Source of the DNA: Trogon surrucura
Taxonomy: Eukaryota; Chordata; Aves; Trogoniformes; Trogonidae
DNA length: 64,000 nt
Assembly (NCBI GenBank): GCA_020746105.1
Contig: CM036631.1
Coordinates: forward strand, 14,791,058-14,855,057
Direction of reading: 5' to 3'
The first letter of the stretch is position 1; every line of letters starts with the position of its first letter. Shown here piece after piece: positions 33,514 through 45,000 of this stretch. The notes under the pieces were generated by a model. The model was not told where the DNA came from. It saw only the letters and a list, made by a program, of their open reading frames with translations, and ran no database searches. Position numbers and translations under genes: made by a program.

Positions 33514-36500
33514 GCCCTAGGAGCTGAAAAACTTTGTACACTCATAAAGCTTGCTAAGAATTAACTGGTGTCCATACATGCAGGGTTCTCTGTAGCATTT
33601 TGGCTGCAAACTGAGACAGAGATGAGATACCATCTCTCTGAGCACTTAAAATTACGAGTCAAGAGCCTTCCCCATTGATACTACTGGACATCCTGACCTC
33701 TCTGCTTGAATGTATGGTGCAACAATCCAATCCAGCAAAACATCGCTGGGTGCGATATCTAAAACTACAAATTTTCACTGTAGACTTTGGCCGGCATAGA
33801 CCTGATGATTCTGTTTACAGCAAAAATCTGTTACTGCAGAAATTTTTTTTTGCCATATCAGTTACACTGAACATTCCCCTTATTAGGTGAGTATCCGTGG
33901 ACGTGTAGCGGGTAAATGCTGAATACTTTTGTGAGGAACATTACTGTCCATACACAGCATAAAGATGCATTGCACAGGCTTGATTCCAGTGTTATTTGGG
34001 TGAAAGGAAACTTTATGGTTTATTACGGGAGACAGAGTAAGTGTTTGGACCTGTATGTGTATATACACATATCTCTGTTGTGTGCGTATACTGTGCACAT
34101 ACATATGCATAAATATACACACCCTTAAGTAAAGTTATTTGAGGTAATCTGGAATACAAGACTTTCCTGACAGGGCTATTTCTCAATAGTGCTTCTCAAA
34201 CTTACATCTATCACGTATAAACCATGTGTTATCTCTGTAAAGAAATGTATCCCTATGATAATCTCCAGGAGCAGCCCTAGTTTTGCTGAAAAGGACCGTG
34301 TTGTATTTCTGGGCCAACACTAAATATTAAATATAAATTCAGGGCCAGCTCCTGCGTCTTCAAGAGGCTGAGCAAAAGTGATTTTAAGCTATTGTTTTAA
34401 TCTTGCAGAGTTAAATGCAAGAGTTGTCTTAATTCCCAATATGTGTTAGAGCAGTCATTGGTTATGGTAATTTTCAGGAGTTTCCTTCAATTTAATGTTT
34501 TGGATCAATACAAGATCTGTGATGCTGGCATTAACTCTCTGTTCTCTTCTCTCCTACTTCTGCTCTTGCAGGCAGCAGCCGTAGACACCACAGAAATGAT
34601 TCGAAAAGCCCAGTGCAGTTTAGAAACAATGTGCCTGACCAAAGTGAAGGGAAGAACCCTTCCCTCTCGTTCTGCATGGGCTTTCGTGGTGCCCCTAAAA
34701 GATACGGCAGAAGGTAGGCGGGTGCCTGCCCTTTCTGCCTTTGGCTTCACAGGTGAAAAGTAGAACAAGCCAAGTTCCTCGATGGCTTTTGTGGCAAGGG
34801 CAAAAGTTCACTAGATCAAAGCTGCCTGATTAATCTCACCTTGGCTAGACTTGATGTTTGCCATTTGTCCATGGAGAAACGTTAACGATTCCCGGAAGTT
34901 TTAGGCGTTTAAAATTGCTTAAGGGACAAAGGGGAGGTTTAAGTTTACTTGGATTGGCGAGAGGATGTGCCCTGTGTTTGGGGTACTGACTGATGGATGG
35001 CGTGTGTGAGGCGTGAAAGGAAAAAGTGACCGATATTCCTCCAGCTCTTTGCACAAAAGCTTAAGCGTATTGTGGCAGCTTAATTTACAGGCCTAAGCTA
35101 GAACCTGTGCGTGAGTCAATATTTATGCTGACCCTTTTAAACATGAGCTACAGTGCAAACAGATGGTATGGTCAAAGGATCTTTAATATGAACTGTGTTC
35201 AGGAGAAACAAGGAGTTTAGCTTTGAAATCTACCGTTTGCCCTGCTTGTTATGGCACAGACCGATGGTGTCAGGTGTGCTGTTGTTTCTATTATGAGATA
35301 CTCCCCTTTACATCTTACACGTGGCATTCAGCCGCTTTCTAAATGCTTTTTGTTATTCTCACTGCACTGAAGGATTAATTTAAGACAATGGCAAGGCTTT
35401 TTCAGCTTTTGTCCATCTATACGTTTTTCTCCTGTTGTTTTCTCTTGCAAGTTACATGTAATCTTACTTTCAGCAGCTAGATTGTGACTTTTTATTTAAT
35501 AACTGCCAGCATTAATTAATTGTAATCTGACAAAAGCTATGTAAATACCTCCATACAAAGGAACAAGGCATGCAGGCAAACAGAAAAAGACAACAGGAAA
35601 ACGTGAGTGACCCAGAGTATTATCTGGCCCAACACAGGGACAAATCTTTTGTTGGCAGCTCGCATGAATCAAAGGGCTACACGTGCAGACCTTGGTGGCA
35701 GCTGAGGACACGCTGGATCAAACCTCAGGTGAAGATAAAGACGTTCCAGTAGTAAGATGCTTGAACTCAGAGGAGTGATCCACAGAGATCGGTCAAGAAG
35801 CACAACCTGCTTATATAAACTCTGACTCCAGTTAGAGCAGGCAATAGGAACCGTGGCGCTGGTGCTCGCAGATGTCCCACATGGGGGGGTGCGTGGTGGG
35901 AGTCCTTCCTCCCGTTATTCCTGCCGTCACCGCTGCTGCTCTGCCCGGAGTTTCTGTCGTGTGGGTACTGCAGGACACAAAAAGCCAACACCTCATCTGA
36001 GACTCAGCACTTGTGTCTTTGAGACAGACAGGAAGATATTTTATGCCGCTATCAAACAGGAGGTTAATATAATTAATTATGGCAGCATTAGCTTCAGTTT
36101 TCAATGTAAATATTGCTCAGCAGTAGCTATCTGAAGCCACTTATGTCTTGCTCTATTCTTAATAATTGATTTCCTTTTCTTTTTTTGGGGGGAAGGGAGA
36201 TTCTGAAATTGGCTACTTCGGTTGTATAACTGAGAAAGTGCTGTCAAAGTCAGGAGAATTAGGTATATTCCTTTGCGTGCTCCCTTACTGTAAGGGTTTT
36301 TTTAAGATGTGAATCCTGTGTAGGGGGAAAGTAGCTTTGGTCAGAGCAGTAACAGCCACGCTGCTGACAGCAAGCCAAGAAGGAGCATGAGGCCTCGTTG
36401 TATTTTTATTCCTTGTTAAAAAAAAAAGATGCTTCGACAAGGACTTCAGCATCAATGCCAGGATATCTTAGCAGCACCAAAATTATAATTTCAGACAGGA

Positions 36501-38121
36501 ACCCTGAAGCTGCCTTTCTCTAAGGGAAATGTGAATCCAGCAGTAGGGGTAACCCGTACGAGCAGGGTCACGTCCTGCGCAGTCTGAGGTCATGGATTGG
36601 CAGGGAATTTTGCTCAGCATCGTGGCATTTCTTCAAAAGCGAAGGATGAGACCACTCGCAGCTCTCCTGGCTGACAGGCGCACGCTACCTTTTGTGTATT
36701 TGTTAGTTAAACGTCAGAGCAGCAGACGCTTCATGGCGCAGGCGTAGGGCTGAAGGGAAGGACAGACCCATACAGGAGCAAGCAGGGAAGGCGTTTACTC
36801 ACAAAGATGCTGCGGTGATTTGGCAAAAGGGGAGAAGCACCACTTACTGCATTTTTTTTCTTAATATTTGCTTCAGGATGACTTGAGCGTTGTTCCCAAG
36901 GGTCTTGGGCTTCTTTCCTCTGGCAAAAGTCGAGCTGCATTTTCTCAAGTATTGTCTGTGTTTCCTGAAGGTTCTCTTCTGACTCTGATTGCTTTTAAAT
37001 GTCACTCTGCTGCTTAAGGCTACCAGTAGGTGGTCTGAGCTGAGTGTTTCCTATTATATAGCTTATACCTATACTTATTTTCCATGTCAGATCCTGACCT
37101 AGTAACCTTCTTCTCGAAATGCCAAAGGTGAAATTTAGTTTTAAATTACTTGGTTGCCTAGGCAGAACTGCTATTGATCAGAAGAGAAAAATAATATTGG
37201 CAAATGAACTTTTGTTGATAGCAGTTTAATATGCTGTATCTGCTGGCATAGAATTTGATCTGAGCCTTAGGATCACCTTGAGCCTTGGGGTGTTTTTGGA
37301 AAACCACCTTGGTGCTGTTGCAAGTTTCCATGATTTTAGGATTTTTATCTGTTGCGGTTTTCTTTATGATTTCATTTTGAGGCCGTGTTGTTTTTTAGTC
37401 ACCACCCCAACCAATTCAAGGCAGTGGGGAGTTCTAAACTGGTGAAAATAAACATTTAGCTCATGTACATAAACTAGTGATTCACTGGAAGTGTTATTTA
37501 CATTTTCATTTGCCTATAAGCTGAAGCTGGCTGCACAGAAAAATCATTTTGCCTTGTTTACCCACATACAGTTTGGGACTAATATCTTACCAACATCATC
37601 TTCACATGCACAGGTTAGTATTTCAATTCAGCATGCATCTGACTAATGAAGATAGTGATTGCTGTATAAACTTTCATGCAGGTAATGTGCATGTAATGAA
37701 AGGTATGTTATCACTTGAAATCTAAGGATTAAAAATAGGCTTAAGAGCTATTTGAGCCTCTACATAGCAGACAAAAGGAAAAAAACCCTATTTTTTTTCT
37801 TTCAAACTCTGATTAACAGGAATAGAAATGTCACTTTACATAAAAATCCTTTTTTTTTTTTCCCTGGTCAGACTTTTATAAAGCTCATTGCATATTATTA
37901 AAACAATGCAATCTTTTAATTTTATTTTTTCTCTTAACAGGCCTCAAAACATTCTAAAAAATGAAGCCTCAATTTTAAAAGATCTGCACGGAAACCACCT
38001 CCCTTTCTCTCTCAAGAGTAAAGAGGTAAAAGGCTTAATGTCTACAGAGCTCACTCCAGGATCAGTGCATGCATATACAAGGTGGTTTGGAATAAAAAGA
38101 ACACAGTATTTTTCTTGGTAA

Positions 38122-41100
38122 ATGATTTTTACATACGCTGAGAGATTGCCATGGCTCTGAAGCTCTAAGCTCCAGCTTTGCAAATACAGTAATTTAATTC
38201 CAGACTAGTTAAATTAGCAAGTCAAACCTTGGGCTGCTAAACCCACGAAGCCGATAACGGCGCCGCTGATTTCCGTGGCCGCTCGCGTTCATTTTAACTC
38301 GCTTTCCTAGACCGAGCCGCGCTGCTTCTCGCACGTACCCAGCACCCTGCATCTCGCGCTGGTTTAGACACCCGACTGCAGCTCCCGGGGCAGGAGTCCG
38401 GCTGCCCTAGGCTCCCTCCGCAGTCAATGAGAGGCGATGAGCATCTTGAGCAGGTGATTCATGGACCACGCCAAAGATCTGAATCACTCCCGTGGAGTGG
38501 CTCCCTCGCTCCGCTGATTACAGAGGCAGCCGAGGGTAAATGGGTTCATGATGTAGGTGGTCAGCCAGGTGGAATGTATCCAAACCTGTTCCAGTTAGTC
38601 AGGAGCTGCGTTATCACAGCTGGCTCTGAATTCCTCACTCCAGACAGTTTCTTCTTCCAACGCTGTTCACAGCTATGTCACATGAATCTGGCCTTTCATA
38701 TACCTAAAAAAAAATATTCTTTTATTTAAAAAAAAAAAAGCATAGCTAAATAAAGCACAACCCTATTGTCCTAAACTTAGAACAGAATGCGCTTTTAGGA
38801 AGATATCAATCATTATAGTTCCAAAAAACCTATTTGAAGATGTGCTGAAGCCAGTACACTCACTTAGTGTAGACTACTTTCGCATTAGATATTCGGGTTG
38901 TATTTCACTCCAGATTGAAATAAATGATATCTTGCTTTAGAAATTCTTTCTAGCTCAAGGGGATTTCTGCCGCAGTAAATCCATATAAAAAAAAGACAAC
39001 AGCTGCAATAATTCTGAACTGCAAATTGCACAACTGAAGCTGAAACTAAGCTGAAAACTTTTCAGGTTCAGAGGGTTTGTACGTGAGTGGGTGTATGTGT
39101 TTTTCATTGCAGCAAGAGCAGCTAAATTTGGGAAATATTTATGGTCTTGCTATAAGTATGATTCCCATTAAAATAAATCGTGCAAGTTCATCGGCTCTCT
39201 TAAGAGTTTTCTGCATGTCTCCGGTTTCTTGTATGTTTTGTGGAGCAAGTCCAACTCAAAACCCTCTGAGACTTAAGAGCAGCCAATTCTGATTTGATTT
39301 ACACCTGCCTAAATCCAACCCAGACCCATGCCGACCTATATTATAGAAGTAAAATGTCATTGTAAAGAAGAACTGTGTCAAGGCATGGTTTCTAGAAGTC
39401 ATAGCTTCTGTTGCCGAAGGGCTGACACATTTACTAGTTCACTTATCTTTATACATGGGCATAACCATTAATTACCTCCGTCCTCTTCTCTATAGGCCAC
39501 CTTCCAGCCTCTTCCCCTCCTGTTCCTTCTCCCTCAGGCAAAGCATCCCTTCTGTCTGGCAACCTCTGGAGACATTTGTTACGGTAACAGAATAGTCCGG
39601 GTCACGTCTATCTACTGACAAAAGAATAATCAGCGCTGTTGGCAAAAATCCTGTTCTTTCATCTATTCATTTCGCTACGAAATGCCTGAAATGCGTTCAA
39701 AATGCATTTTGCTCATAAGTCATTAAGTCACGTATAAAGGACAAGGAGCAAATAAGGTACCGCGGTGCAGCTCAAGTCAGAAGGAAAAAAAAAAAAATAA
39801 AATGCGTAGGCAATCTTGGACTATTTTCAGCAGGGGTTTTGTGCTAGCAGAAGGTGGCTTTGAGGCTCACAAAGGGAATTTCAGTACAACTGAACCATAA
39901 AGCTCTCCGCGGGCAGAGAAAGCAGAGACTGCGACTTCGCGCTGCTGCGAGGCCGAGGGAGGAGGGCTTTGCTCCTTCACCTTTCGGTGAGAAGCTCTTC
40001 CTCGCAGCGAGCGGGTGTTTGTCCTCAGAGCCACGGTGCCGGCCGAACCCCGACACCTCGCTGTGCAAAACTCTCCGGCAGGAAGAGGTTCCCGTTTTGC
40101 TGAGCTTGGATAAACATTAGGATCTAATTTATCATGTGACAGGAAAGGAGACAGGTTTTTTTTTTCTCTCTTCTCCTCGCTGTTTTTAACAGCTTTTGTT
40201 TGAATTTCTGCATGTGGTTTTGAGGTACAAAGAGTGGAGAGATATTGAAGCTGGGTCTCTGAACTGATTACTTTGCTGTCAGCTGATGAAAGAGTGTGGC
40301 TCTCTCTGGACGTGTCTGCAAGTGTTATGTCTCACTAAATGACACGGACAGGGAGCCAGACCTCTCCCTGAACTTACAAAAGAGACATCGTACTCATTTA
40401 GTTCAAAGATCTGAGCTGCTAGTGGTCTTTGTGCAGCACGGTGTATCTTGGGTTTACATGCCCAGGAGGAAGGAAAAAGGAAGCAGTTTTCCTTGTACTA
40501 CAAAGTAAATAGGAATGCTGAGAGATATTTTGGTGTTTGCAGAACCTGGGAGTTTTCCTGACTTTATTATTTCACGTGTATCATGCGCAACACAGAGCAT
40601 TACGCAAAGATCTGATTATTCAGTCGTGTTTGTGGCACGAAGCCCTGACCCTGCGCTCGTCTGCTCCGGGCTACGGTGGACTGCAAACGGGGCTAGCAAT
40701 ACAGCTTCAAAATCAGGCCTTTCAGATATTTTTGAGACACCTCAGAAATTCTGCTGTACCCACAGGCTGGCCTTGGAGCGTAGCATTCACAAAGCGAAGT
40801 GCCTAACGAACGTATTTGCAGCATGTCATGTGGGAGGCATGTTCCTCAACTAGGATATTCTAGATTCAAGTTCCCTCCTGGACTAAGCCATCCTTTTGGG
40901 CATGAATAAATACATGAGGAGACAGTGCCTCCCTTTTATAGAGCAGACATTTATATGCCATGGGAACTCTGTTCCCACCTGAGGCTGGAAGCCATTTCTC
41001 AAGAAAGTGCCTAACCACTGGCGTTTCCACTCTCCTCTGCAACTTGTGCGGAGAGTGATACGTGATTTGAAGGTCACAAAGATAAAGGTGACAACTCCTT

Positions 41101-43640
41101 GAGGCTGAGGAGGGTTTACAGCTAAACCTCCTGCCTCTTAGACAGAAGTCGAACCACAGATGTGAGGAGCTGAGAAAGCTGAAGGCGAGAGTGTCTGTGC
41201 CTTGTTCACACACTGGTTGAAGTGAAGATGAATATACGGAGTTCATTCATATTTATTCTCCATTTCAGAACTGTGTGGTAGGTTCTTTGCTCTCATAATG
41301 AAGCGTGTTCATAGTTGGTAGTTGGTACAGCTTCTTATTTTTGGTTTTAAGCACCTAAGGACAAAAGAAAATTTAGGTTCGAAAGAAAACATGACCACAT
41401 TCCAAGCCATCCCAACCTGAGAGGAAATGTAATGACATCTTTTAGGATCTAAGTGACGATCGAGCTTCACATTAATTTATTCTATGTAACCTGGCTTGGA
41501 AATCAGTTAATCTGACTGGATGTATTGCAGTGTCCAATGTGATAGAGATTATCAACTCTGTGCCTAATACAGTGCTTCTTAACCTTTTGCCTTTACATTC
41601 ACAAAGTCTCCATTTGACTCGTATATTAAATGCAAATCAAATCAGGCCAGATTCTTTCTACTAACATTATAACTTTTCATTTTTTTTTTTTACGTACGAT
41701 GTGTTGAATTGAAATTGCGTTTGTTCATGCAGCCGTAAATTCCACTTTATTTTTCAGCCTCATTTTGGTTTTGCTTGAACACGTTCCTATGAAGAAGAGC
41801 TTTGACAGCTCTTTAGGCTCAAGTCCTCTTCATCCACAGAAGCAGTAGAGCAAAAGTCATAAAGATGAAAGGAGAGGGGTTTGGCCTTTTCTGGCATGCA
41901 CTGTCCACCTGGATTGTGACCTGGAAGGACTTCTTTGACTTGCAACGTTGGTTAGCCAGAGCCAGGTCAAACAGTTTGAGCACATTTGAACTCTGACTCC
42001 CAACAGGTGAGGACAAAATAATGAGCACTGTCCTATCAGTAAAGGTATCTCGTGACTCCACCGCCCTCACCACGCCAGCTGACGCACCTGAGAAACATTC
42101 GCGGGGAACAGAAATTCAGAACTCGGCGTAGGAAGGGGCAAGGCCCCACCTATCAGGTCTGCAGTGAAGACTTAGTGCTCGGCAGTGGCCCAGCCACGAG
42201 GAGAACCGCAGCATTGGGCACCAATCGCCTCGTATTCAGATCGCCGCTGCTGTGCTGGAACTGTTCACTGCTTGGCAATTGGTGGCAACAAGAAGATTCT
42301 CTTAAGCTCTTGAAAATATTTCGAAATGTGTAGCCTTTGTAATTTTTCAGTTTCTTTTCCAGAAGTAGTTCTGGTCCCAGTCCTACAAATTGTTCCCTTC
42401 CGAATAAAATTCTGAATACTGAAATAAGTTCCTGAATTCATTGAAGCAGCTGCAGTGTGGAAACTCTGGCTGGAATGAAATTCCATGCTTTTATTTTTGC
42501 CAGTGGAAAAATTTTGCTTTTGTGATAATAAAGAAGCCCAAGAAATACCTAATTGTAGTTGGCTAATGGCAGCTTATTTTAGCATACTTTAATTGTTAGG
42601 TCTGCACATTTTATTTAAAATTTCATAATGCAAGAGTTTGGGTACGATAATTCAGCCACAGGTCTCCTTTTGAAGAACGATAGAAAAATCAGCCTTTCTT
42701 CATATACCTTTACCAGTTTGCCTGGAAAATATGTTTCTCCTCCTCTCAGAATTGACATGCAATACCCTATTCACTTCAAAACCACGTTTTGTGCAAGTGC
42801 AAGCGTGAAACCTAGAAACTGTGTAAACTGGACCTCGAACAGATCAGTGGATGTAATGCCTGAAACGGCTGCTCTGCCACTACAGGTGGAAAGACTCTTT
42901 TACCTGCAGGGCGTTATTTGGAGAGCTGGTGGCTAGACTATTGTTCATGACCAATTTCACAATTAAATCAGTAAGGTTCAATACTGAGGGCTTTCTGTTC
43001 AAAATCAAGCAGGCTGTCACTTTGATATTGTGATGCTTTTCAGAGCTTTTCCACTATAAAAGCAAGAACAGGGTCCAAAATGCAAATGCTTTATTCATAG
43101 AGGTAACACAAACAGAAGTGAGAAAGGAGATTTTTCCAAGCTCTGCCTACAAACTCCAACTTTACCCGCGTGCATGGTAAAAGCTTTAGAAACACGATCC
43201 TCCGGCAACAGAGTAAAAACAGAGTTCTTTTGTCAGCGTAGCCAAAGCCCGTTTCCTGTGGGGAATTTGGAGAACTCGCTGCTCGCTGGAGCTGTGCTGA
43301 GGGCACGGTGGCACCGCTTCCTCACGGGGCGCCGCGGGAGAAGCCTTCATGGGTCACGCCAAGCGTTTGGACAGCACCCACACGTTGTGTCAACGACGGT
43401 GGCTCACGGCTCCTTACACCACTTCAACTGTTCTCCGCAGCCCGGAGACCCACGCAGGCGTTGGCTCCTCCATCTGCTTTCCTGGCTGCAGAGCCATTAG
43501 TTACACCGTTTAATTGGTTAAAAACCTTCACCTTACAGCTCTGCGAGCAGCGAGGCTCGAACACGTGGCTTACAACTCCCAGCCCCCCCCAAATATTTCT
43601 GAGTGTACTTTGCAAGGGTGCAGGTGGAGGGCACAGGCAG
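38122..43640. other. Intergenic region upstream of PPFIA1
   Basis: No recognised exon. CpG-rich patches occur at about 38,240-38,540 and 39,895-40,090 inside otherwise AT-rich sequence. Open frames of up to 126 codons at 40,515-40,853 (+) and 40,866-41,246 (-) have no family resemblance. No CR1 copy was recognised in this interval. Confidence 0.6.
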
Positions 43641-43641
43641 T

Positions 43642-43845
43642 GGGCTGAGGCCAGGGGAGGCAGGTAAGGGACAAGACTCAGGGATGAGAAGGCGAGCTGA
43701 GGCGCCGGGAGCGGGCCCAGGTGACAGGAGCGGGCTGAGGCGATAGCAGCAGGCTGAAGTGATGGCAGTGGGCTGAAGTGATGGCAGTGGGCTGAAGTGA
43801 TGGCAGTGGGCTGAGGTGCCGGGAGCCGGCTGAGGCCATGGGAGG
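43642..43845. repeat. 19-bp GC-rich minisatellite
   Basis: Units of 19 bases start at 43694, 43713, 43732, 43751, 43770, 43789, 43808 and 43827, with more diverged units from 43642. The central three read (A/G)GGCTGAAGTGATGGCAGT almost without change; flanking ones vary (for example GGGCTGAGGTGCCGGGAGC). Long minus-strand open frames here merely translate the repeat. It abuts the PPFIA1 CpG island. Confidence 0.88.
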
Positions 43846-45000
43846 TGGCCGAGGGACTGGGGCAGGCATGAGGGATCCGGGCCGGGCCCAGCTCCAGCGC
43901 AGCGGGCAGACCTGCCTGGCAGGGCCGTGCCGCGACACGCAGGCCCTGGGGAAGGGCTGCGATTGCGGCGTGGCTCTGGCACACACAGCAGCGATGACTC
44001 CCGTCCTGCCCTGTTGCTCAGCCCTCAGCTAGCACGCCTCCTACCCTTGGGGCTCTGCTCCTTCGGGGCGGGCACCCGTGGGCGGCGGGAGTATCGCTTT
44101 GCAAGGGAAGGGCGCTCGCAGCCCGGCCTCGGAGGGGGAGCGGGTCTCGAACCCGCGGTCCCGGGGCGGCGGGGAAGGAGGGCACGAGCTCCCGAGCCTC
44201 CCCGCGCGGTGCATTGTGGGCCCGCACTGATTTATGCAGGAGCCGCAGAGGGCGCCGGGAGAAGCGGGAGGCGGCGGCGGAGGAGCTCGGTGCTGGCGCC
44301 GCGGGCGGCAGGTCGGGGACCGGCGGCGATCGGGGTTCTCCGGGCGCTCAGGCCCTTTGCCGCTCCCTGAGGCCGCGGCGGCACCGCCGGGCCCAGGCGG
44401 CGGCGGGACGCAGCGGCACCTACCCGGCCTCAGCCGGCCCCTCGCCGGCCACCACGGACGTGGAGGCGGCGGCGGGCGGAGCCGGGCCCGGCCCGGAGGG
44501 ACGCGAGTCCTCCCGCCGCGGGGGAGCCTGCCCCGCCGCTCGGTAGGCGCCGGAGGGAGGGCTCCGTCGCTCGGCCCTCACGGCGCCGCGGCCTCCGCGG
44601 CCGGGCCCGCTCCTCGGGGGCTGCCGTGAGCCCGTGCCGGCCGTGCGCGGGCTGCGGGGCCGCGCTCCCGGCGCCGCTGGGGCCTCCGGCGGGGAGGGAG
44701 GGAGAGGGGCAGGCGGGCAGACAGGCCCGGCGCTCCCCGTGAGGCGGGGCGGGGGGGTGGAAGCAGAAAAGCCCCATCTTCTCGGCCAGCATCTTTCTTT
44801 GTCGGGCCCTGCGGCGGGGAAGAAGAGCGGCGAGACCCGGGCGGCGAGTTACCGGTGCCTCCGTCTCTCTTCGAGGCCTTCATCCACCGCCTGGGGTTCC
44901 CGGGCGCTACCTCCATTCTCGCCGGGTTTCTTTCGCTCCTCTCGGCTGGATATCTGGATTCTGGAGCATCGTCCGTGGGACTGGCCTGGCCGAGGTGAAG
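43830..45000 (+). promoter_or_regulatory. PPFIA1: PPFIA1 CpG-island promoter
   Basis: A dense GC/CpG block with no TATA box, rich in GC-box-like GGGGCGG words (for example about 44,161-44,172 and 44,740-44,755). The most likely start of transcription is about 44,200-44,300, because the non-coding first exon should lie just before the donor-like CTCG/GTAGGC at 44543. This is inferred from gene position and composition. Confidence 0.7.
44215..44542 (+). other. PPFIA1: Putative PPFIA1 non-coding exon 1
   Basis: GC-rich sequence ending at a donor-like GTAGGC. In mammals the PPFIA1 start codon lies in exon 2, and the coding exon here begins right after an acceptor, so a 5'UTR exon must lie in this island. 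Both ends are approximate, and several other GT sites in the island could serve. Confidence 0.35.

Larger units (their letters stand above)
28963..38121 (+). other. Chain of four phase-compatible exon-like segments (unproven gene)
   Basis: Four + strand segments have splice-like borders and fit into one open frame. They are 28963-29095 (ATG with G at -3 and +4, donor CAG/GTAAAA), 31460-31558 (acceptor after a pyrimidine-rich tract, donor GTAAAA), 34572-34713 (very strong acceptor CTTCTGCTCTTGCAG, donor GTAGGC) and 37941-38121 (acceptor TTTTCTCTTAACAG, stop TAA). The total is 555 bases, or 184 codons plus stop. Characteristic bits are EAELYSAAGKALINAEAWES, EKFAFNVFLTSGLARG, GFRGAPKRYGRR and PQNILKNEASILKDLHGNHL. 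I do not recognise the family and claim no function. Chance agreement is quite possible, because borders were chosen with phase in view. Confidence 0.18.

Noticed and set aside
34048-34125. Alternating TATGTG/TATACACA tract that might be a hairpin RNA
   Set aside because: It is an impure microsatellite-like tract; pairing follows from simple repetition.
40866-41246. 126-codon minus-strand open frame upstream of PPFIA1
   Set aside because: No family resemblance, no splice or promoter context, and a composition like the surrounding intergenic DNA.
43424-43986. Overlapping minus-strand open frames of 102-186 codons rich in Ser, Pro, His and Ala
   Set aside because: They translate the 19-bp minisatellite and the GC-rich promoter flank, and all three minus frames are open for the same reason.
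44143-44159. tRNA T-arm-like hairpin on the minus strand (GCGGG TTCGAGA CCCGC)
   Set aside because: It matches a B-box and T-arm very well, but I could find no acceptor stem, anticodon arm or convincing A-box around it. It is probably chance in GC-rich DNA.
44214-44629. Arg/Gly/Ala-rich open frames in the PPFIA1 CpG island
   Set aside because: They are low-complexity products of GC-rich sequence. The conserved start of liprin-alpha-1 is at 46774.
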